A DNA stretch of 8,169 bases from Sphingomonadales bacterium (GTDB lineage Bacteria > Pseudomonadota > Alphaproteobacteria > Sphingomonadales > Sphingomonadaceae), in NCBI GenBank assembly GCA_020200935.1, contig JAIVHR010000032.1, positions 1-8,169 of the forward strand. The letters run 5' to 3'. The position numbers were made by a program, and so were the translations under genes. Under the pieces are notes generated by a model that ran no database searches, was not told where the DNA came from, and saw only the letters and a program-made list of their open reading frames with translations. Positions 6,273-8,169 of this stretch are shown one piece after another (positions within the stretch are counted from its first letter, which is position 1; each line of letters opens with the position of its first letter).

Positions 6273-7293
6273 ATGATGACATCACCCTATGAAGGGGCGC
6301 CGAACTCCGCCTTCTGGCGCACGGCGGTCGCCGACCGGCCCGACGCGATCGGCGATCTCTATCGGCCCAAATTCGCCGTCGACAAGACGGCTTCGGTCGC
6401 CACCGCCGGAAGCTGCTTCGCCCAGCATGTCGGCCGGGCGCTGCGTGTATTGGGAGTCAAGGTGATCGACAGCGAGCCGCTGGCCGCGCGCTTCGGCGAC
6501 GCCGTCGCGCTGCGTTACGGCTATCGCATGTACAGCGCGCGCTACGGCAATATCTATACGACGCGTCAGCTGGCGCAATTGCTCGAGGAAGCGAGCGGAT
6601 TGTTTCGTCCGGCCGACCCGGTCTGGAAGCGCGGCGACCGTTTTTTCGACGCCCAGCGCCCGGCGGTCGAGCCCGACGGCCTCGACAGCGAGGAACGCGT
6701 GCTCGAGCATCGCGCGGCGCATCTCCCGCTGGTGCTCGAAGCCTTTTCGCGGGCCGACCTCGTCGTCTTCACCTTCGGCATGACCGAGGCCTGGATCCAC
6801 AAGCGCGACGGCACCGTCTATCCGACCGCACCCGGCATTCGATCCCGGTCGGCACGCTTTCAGGAATTATCAATTCGGCGAGATCCTCGCGGATTTCGAG
6901 CGCGCGCGCGAGATATTGAAGGGTCTCAATCCGGCGATGCGCTTCCTGATCACGGTTTCGCCGGTGCCGATCACCGCGACCGCATCGGGCAACCATGTGG
7001 AGGTCGCGAACAGCTATACAAAATCGACGCTGCGCGCGGTGTGCGGCCAGTTGTACGCGAGCTATGACGATGTCGATTATCTGCCGTCCTACGAAGCGAT
7101 GACCTCCCAGAAGGCGCGCGGCCGATTTTACCAGGATAATCTGCGCACGATATCGCGCGAAGGCGTGCTCGCGGCGATGAAGATGTTCACCGATGCGCAC
7201 GGCATTATCGCCGACGATGCCGACGCGGCCGAGCATCGCACGGTCGACGACGCGCTATGCGAGGAGGAGCTGCTCGAGGCCTTCGCGCAATGA
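6273..7293 (+). pseudogene. GSCFA-family (SGNH-like) protein gene, frameshifted
   Basis: The family is named for the motif GSCFA, here at residues 46-50 in ATAGSCFAQHVG. Its members are SGNH-type esterases or acyltransferases thought to act on surface glycans. The first frame (6273 onward) is family-like up to FGMTEAWIHKRDGTVYPTAPG (to base 6836) and then turns into low-complexity Arg-rich sequence ending at 7067. From base 6838 the next frame continues the family sequence: FDPGRHAFRNYQFGEILADF, then FLITVSPVPITATASG, NSYTKSTLRA, DVDYLPSYE and a C-terminal helix, to TGA at 7291-7293. The forward shift is one base, caused by one extra base or by loss of a number leaving remainder two; relatives seem to have several more residues here, which favours a small deletion. 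The start may be 6273 or the next ATG, 6276, which is better spaced from AGGGGGA (6266-6272). The stop overlaps the next gene's ATG. A sequencing error is possible. Confidence 0.8.
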
Positions 7294-8081
7294 AGCTCCT
7301 CGTCACCGGCAATTCGCTCGCCGGCGCGCTGCGCAACGCCTGGCCGGCAATCGCCGACGACCATCCGGAGATCGAACTCGATTTCTTCGTCGCGCCGCAG
7401 AAGATATTCATCGGCCTCGAAACCGACGGCGAAGGAAATTTCGGCTTGCCGGAGGCCGCTGGCGCGCCCGCAGCGAGCCGGGATTGGCTCGAAAGGCTGA
7501 ATGGCAGGCTGTCGGTCCGGCTGGCCGATTATGATGCGATCATCGTCGTCGGCCTGCATTTCCGTATCGGCGCGATGCTGCGAACGATGGCGGACTACCG
7601 GGTCGATGGCCTGAAGACGATCCATACCGGCGGCAGGCTGATGTCGCGCCGGGCCTTTCACGCCCTGCATGACGACGTGATCGGACAGGAGCTCGAGCTG
7701 CTGTCCGGTTTCCCGGCCGAATGCACCATCGTGATTCCGGGCAATCGTCCCGCCGAGGGCGTCGGCGGAGACGAGGGATTCACCGGTGAAATCTGGGCGC
7801 CGGTCGATTCACCCGATGCCGGCTTGCGGCCGACGATCGACCTCCTTTACGGGCGGGTGGCCGAGGCGATCGCCGCGCGCGGCATGACGCCGATACTCCA
7901 GCCCCCGGATACATTGGTCGCAAGCGGCCTTACCCGCGCGGAATTCGCCGGCGGCCCGAGGCTCGATCCGGGCAGGAATGAGGATTCGCCAAGACGCGAT
8001 CATGCCCATCTGACCGTCGCCTTCGGAGCACGTCTCTGGCAGCCGATCCTGGCCGAGATCGCACGGCGGGCGGAGGGCTGA
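7290..8081 (+). CDS. Putative SGNH/GDSL-like hydrolase
   Basis: The 263-residue protein has no signal peptide or membrane segment. It opens with a beta-strand and the GNS form of the SGNH first block (LLVTGNSLAGAL, candidate nucleophile Ser9). It has a central strand DAIIVVGLHF (82-91) and ends with RRDHAHLTVAFGARLWQPIL, where Asp237 and His240 fit the D-x-x-H of the last SGNH block. Together these suggest a serine esterase or acyltransferase fold, but the middle blocks are weak and no substrate can be named. Its ATG overlaps the TGA of the GSCFA gene (ATGA), so it depends on translation of that gene; the frameshift there may reduce its expression. The pairing suggests both act in modifying acyl groups on a cell-surface polysaccharide. 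This is inference. Confidence 0.65.
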   Translation: MKLLVTGNSLAGALRNAWPAIADDHPEIELDFFVAPQKIFIGLETDGEGNFGLPEAAGAPAASRDWLERLNGRLSVRLADYDAIIVVGLHFRIGAMLRTMADYRVDGLKTIHTGGRLMSRRAFHALHDDVIGQELELLSGFPAECTIVIPGNRPAEGVGGDEGFTGEIWAPVDSPDAGLRPTIDLLYGRVAEAIAARGMTPILQPPDTLVASGLTRAEFAGGPRLDPGRNEDSPRRDHAHLTVAFGARLWQPILAEIARRAEG

Positions 8082-8089
8082 CCGGTCAG
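8078..8089. repeat. 12-base perfect palindrome holding both convergent stop codons
   Basis: CTGACCGGTCAG is perfectly self-complementary and contains the TGA of the + strand gene (8079-8081) and the TGA of the - strand gene (8086-8088). Only four bases separate the two coding regions. No T-run follows, so it is not an intrinsic terminator. Confidence 0.5.
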
Positions 8090-8169
8090 GTCTCGCGCGC
8101 CAGGATCGGGTCGATGGCGTAGCGTCCGGCGCCGAGCGTCGCGAAGAGCAATCCCAGGAAGACGAGGAT
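8086..8169 (-). CDS. Probable DoxX-family membrane protein, C-terminal fragment
   Basis: Reading the - strand from the window edge gives 27 residues and a stop. There is a hydrophobic segment ILVFLGLLFATLGAG, then RYAIDPILARET. The end of a last membrane helix with a GAGRYAID-type finish resembles the C-terminus of DoxX-like four-helix membrane proteins, many of which are of unknown function or linked to redox and sulfur metabolism. Only about a fifth of a typical protein is visible, so the family call is tentative while the reading frame is well supported. It converges on the SGNH-like gene. Confidence 0.6.
   Translation of the reverse strand: MLVFLGLLFATLGAGRYAIDPILARET

Noticed and set aside
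6825..6850. Programmed ribosomal frameshifting in the GSCFA gene
   Set aside because: There is no slippery heptamer, no upstream Shine-Dalgarno-like stimulator and no strong downstream pseudoknot. A small deletion or sequence error explains the shift better.

Overview
The window looks like chromosome of a high-GC alphaproteobacterium, most likely a sphingomonad (Sphingomonas or a relative). This is inferred from the strong G/C preference at third codon positions, the HWE histidine kinase paired with a single-domain response regulator, the divergent ScfR-type regulator and isocitrate lyase pair, and palindromic intergenic repeats of a sphingomonad style. No rRNA, tRNA, CRISPR array, transposase or phage gene is visible.

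Layout. 1-377 (+) is the 3' end of a mannose-1-phosphate guanylyltransferase. 415-606 is a two-unit inverted repeat filling the gap between convergent genes. 605-1660 (-) is a short-chain acyl-CoA type regulator (ScfR/RamB/PrpR family) that has lost nearly all of its helix-turn-helix domain. 1661-1945 is the divergent control region, with a second palindromic repeat, possible operators and a dyad in the leader. 1946-3226 (+) is aceA (isocitrate lyase), followed by a clear intrinsic terminator. 3265-3476 is a hairpin-rich stretch leading to 3477-3752 (+), a small probably exported protein with a CH-rich motif and an Excalibur domain. 3855-5813 and 5810-6172 (+) are an HWE histidine kinase and its overlapping single-domain response regulator. 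6273-7293 (+) is a GSCFA-family gene broken by a frameshift, overlapped by 7290-8081 (+), an SGNH-like hydrolase. 8086-8169 (-) is the C-terminus of a probable DoxX-family membrane protein.

How the parts fit. The regulator and aceA form a carbon-metabolism unit: the regulator family senses short-chain acyl-CoA or acetate status and aceA opens the glyoxylate shunt. The kinase and response regulator form a translationally coupled signalling pair. The GSCFA and SGNH genes form a coupled pair probably acting on acyl groups of surface glycans, although the first is broken here. The first gene makes GDP-mannose for glycans.

I see no convincing new defence or mobile system. The points most worth checking are the regulator without its HTH, the GSCFA frameshift, the repeat whose two units differ in sequence but keep their hairpins, and the hairpin cluster with mutually exclusive pairings upstream of the Excalibur gene.
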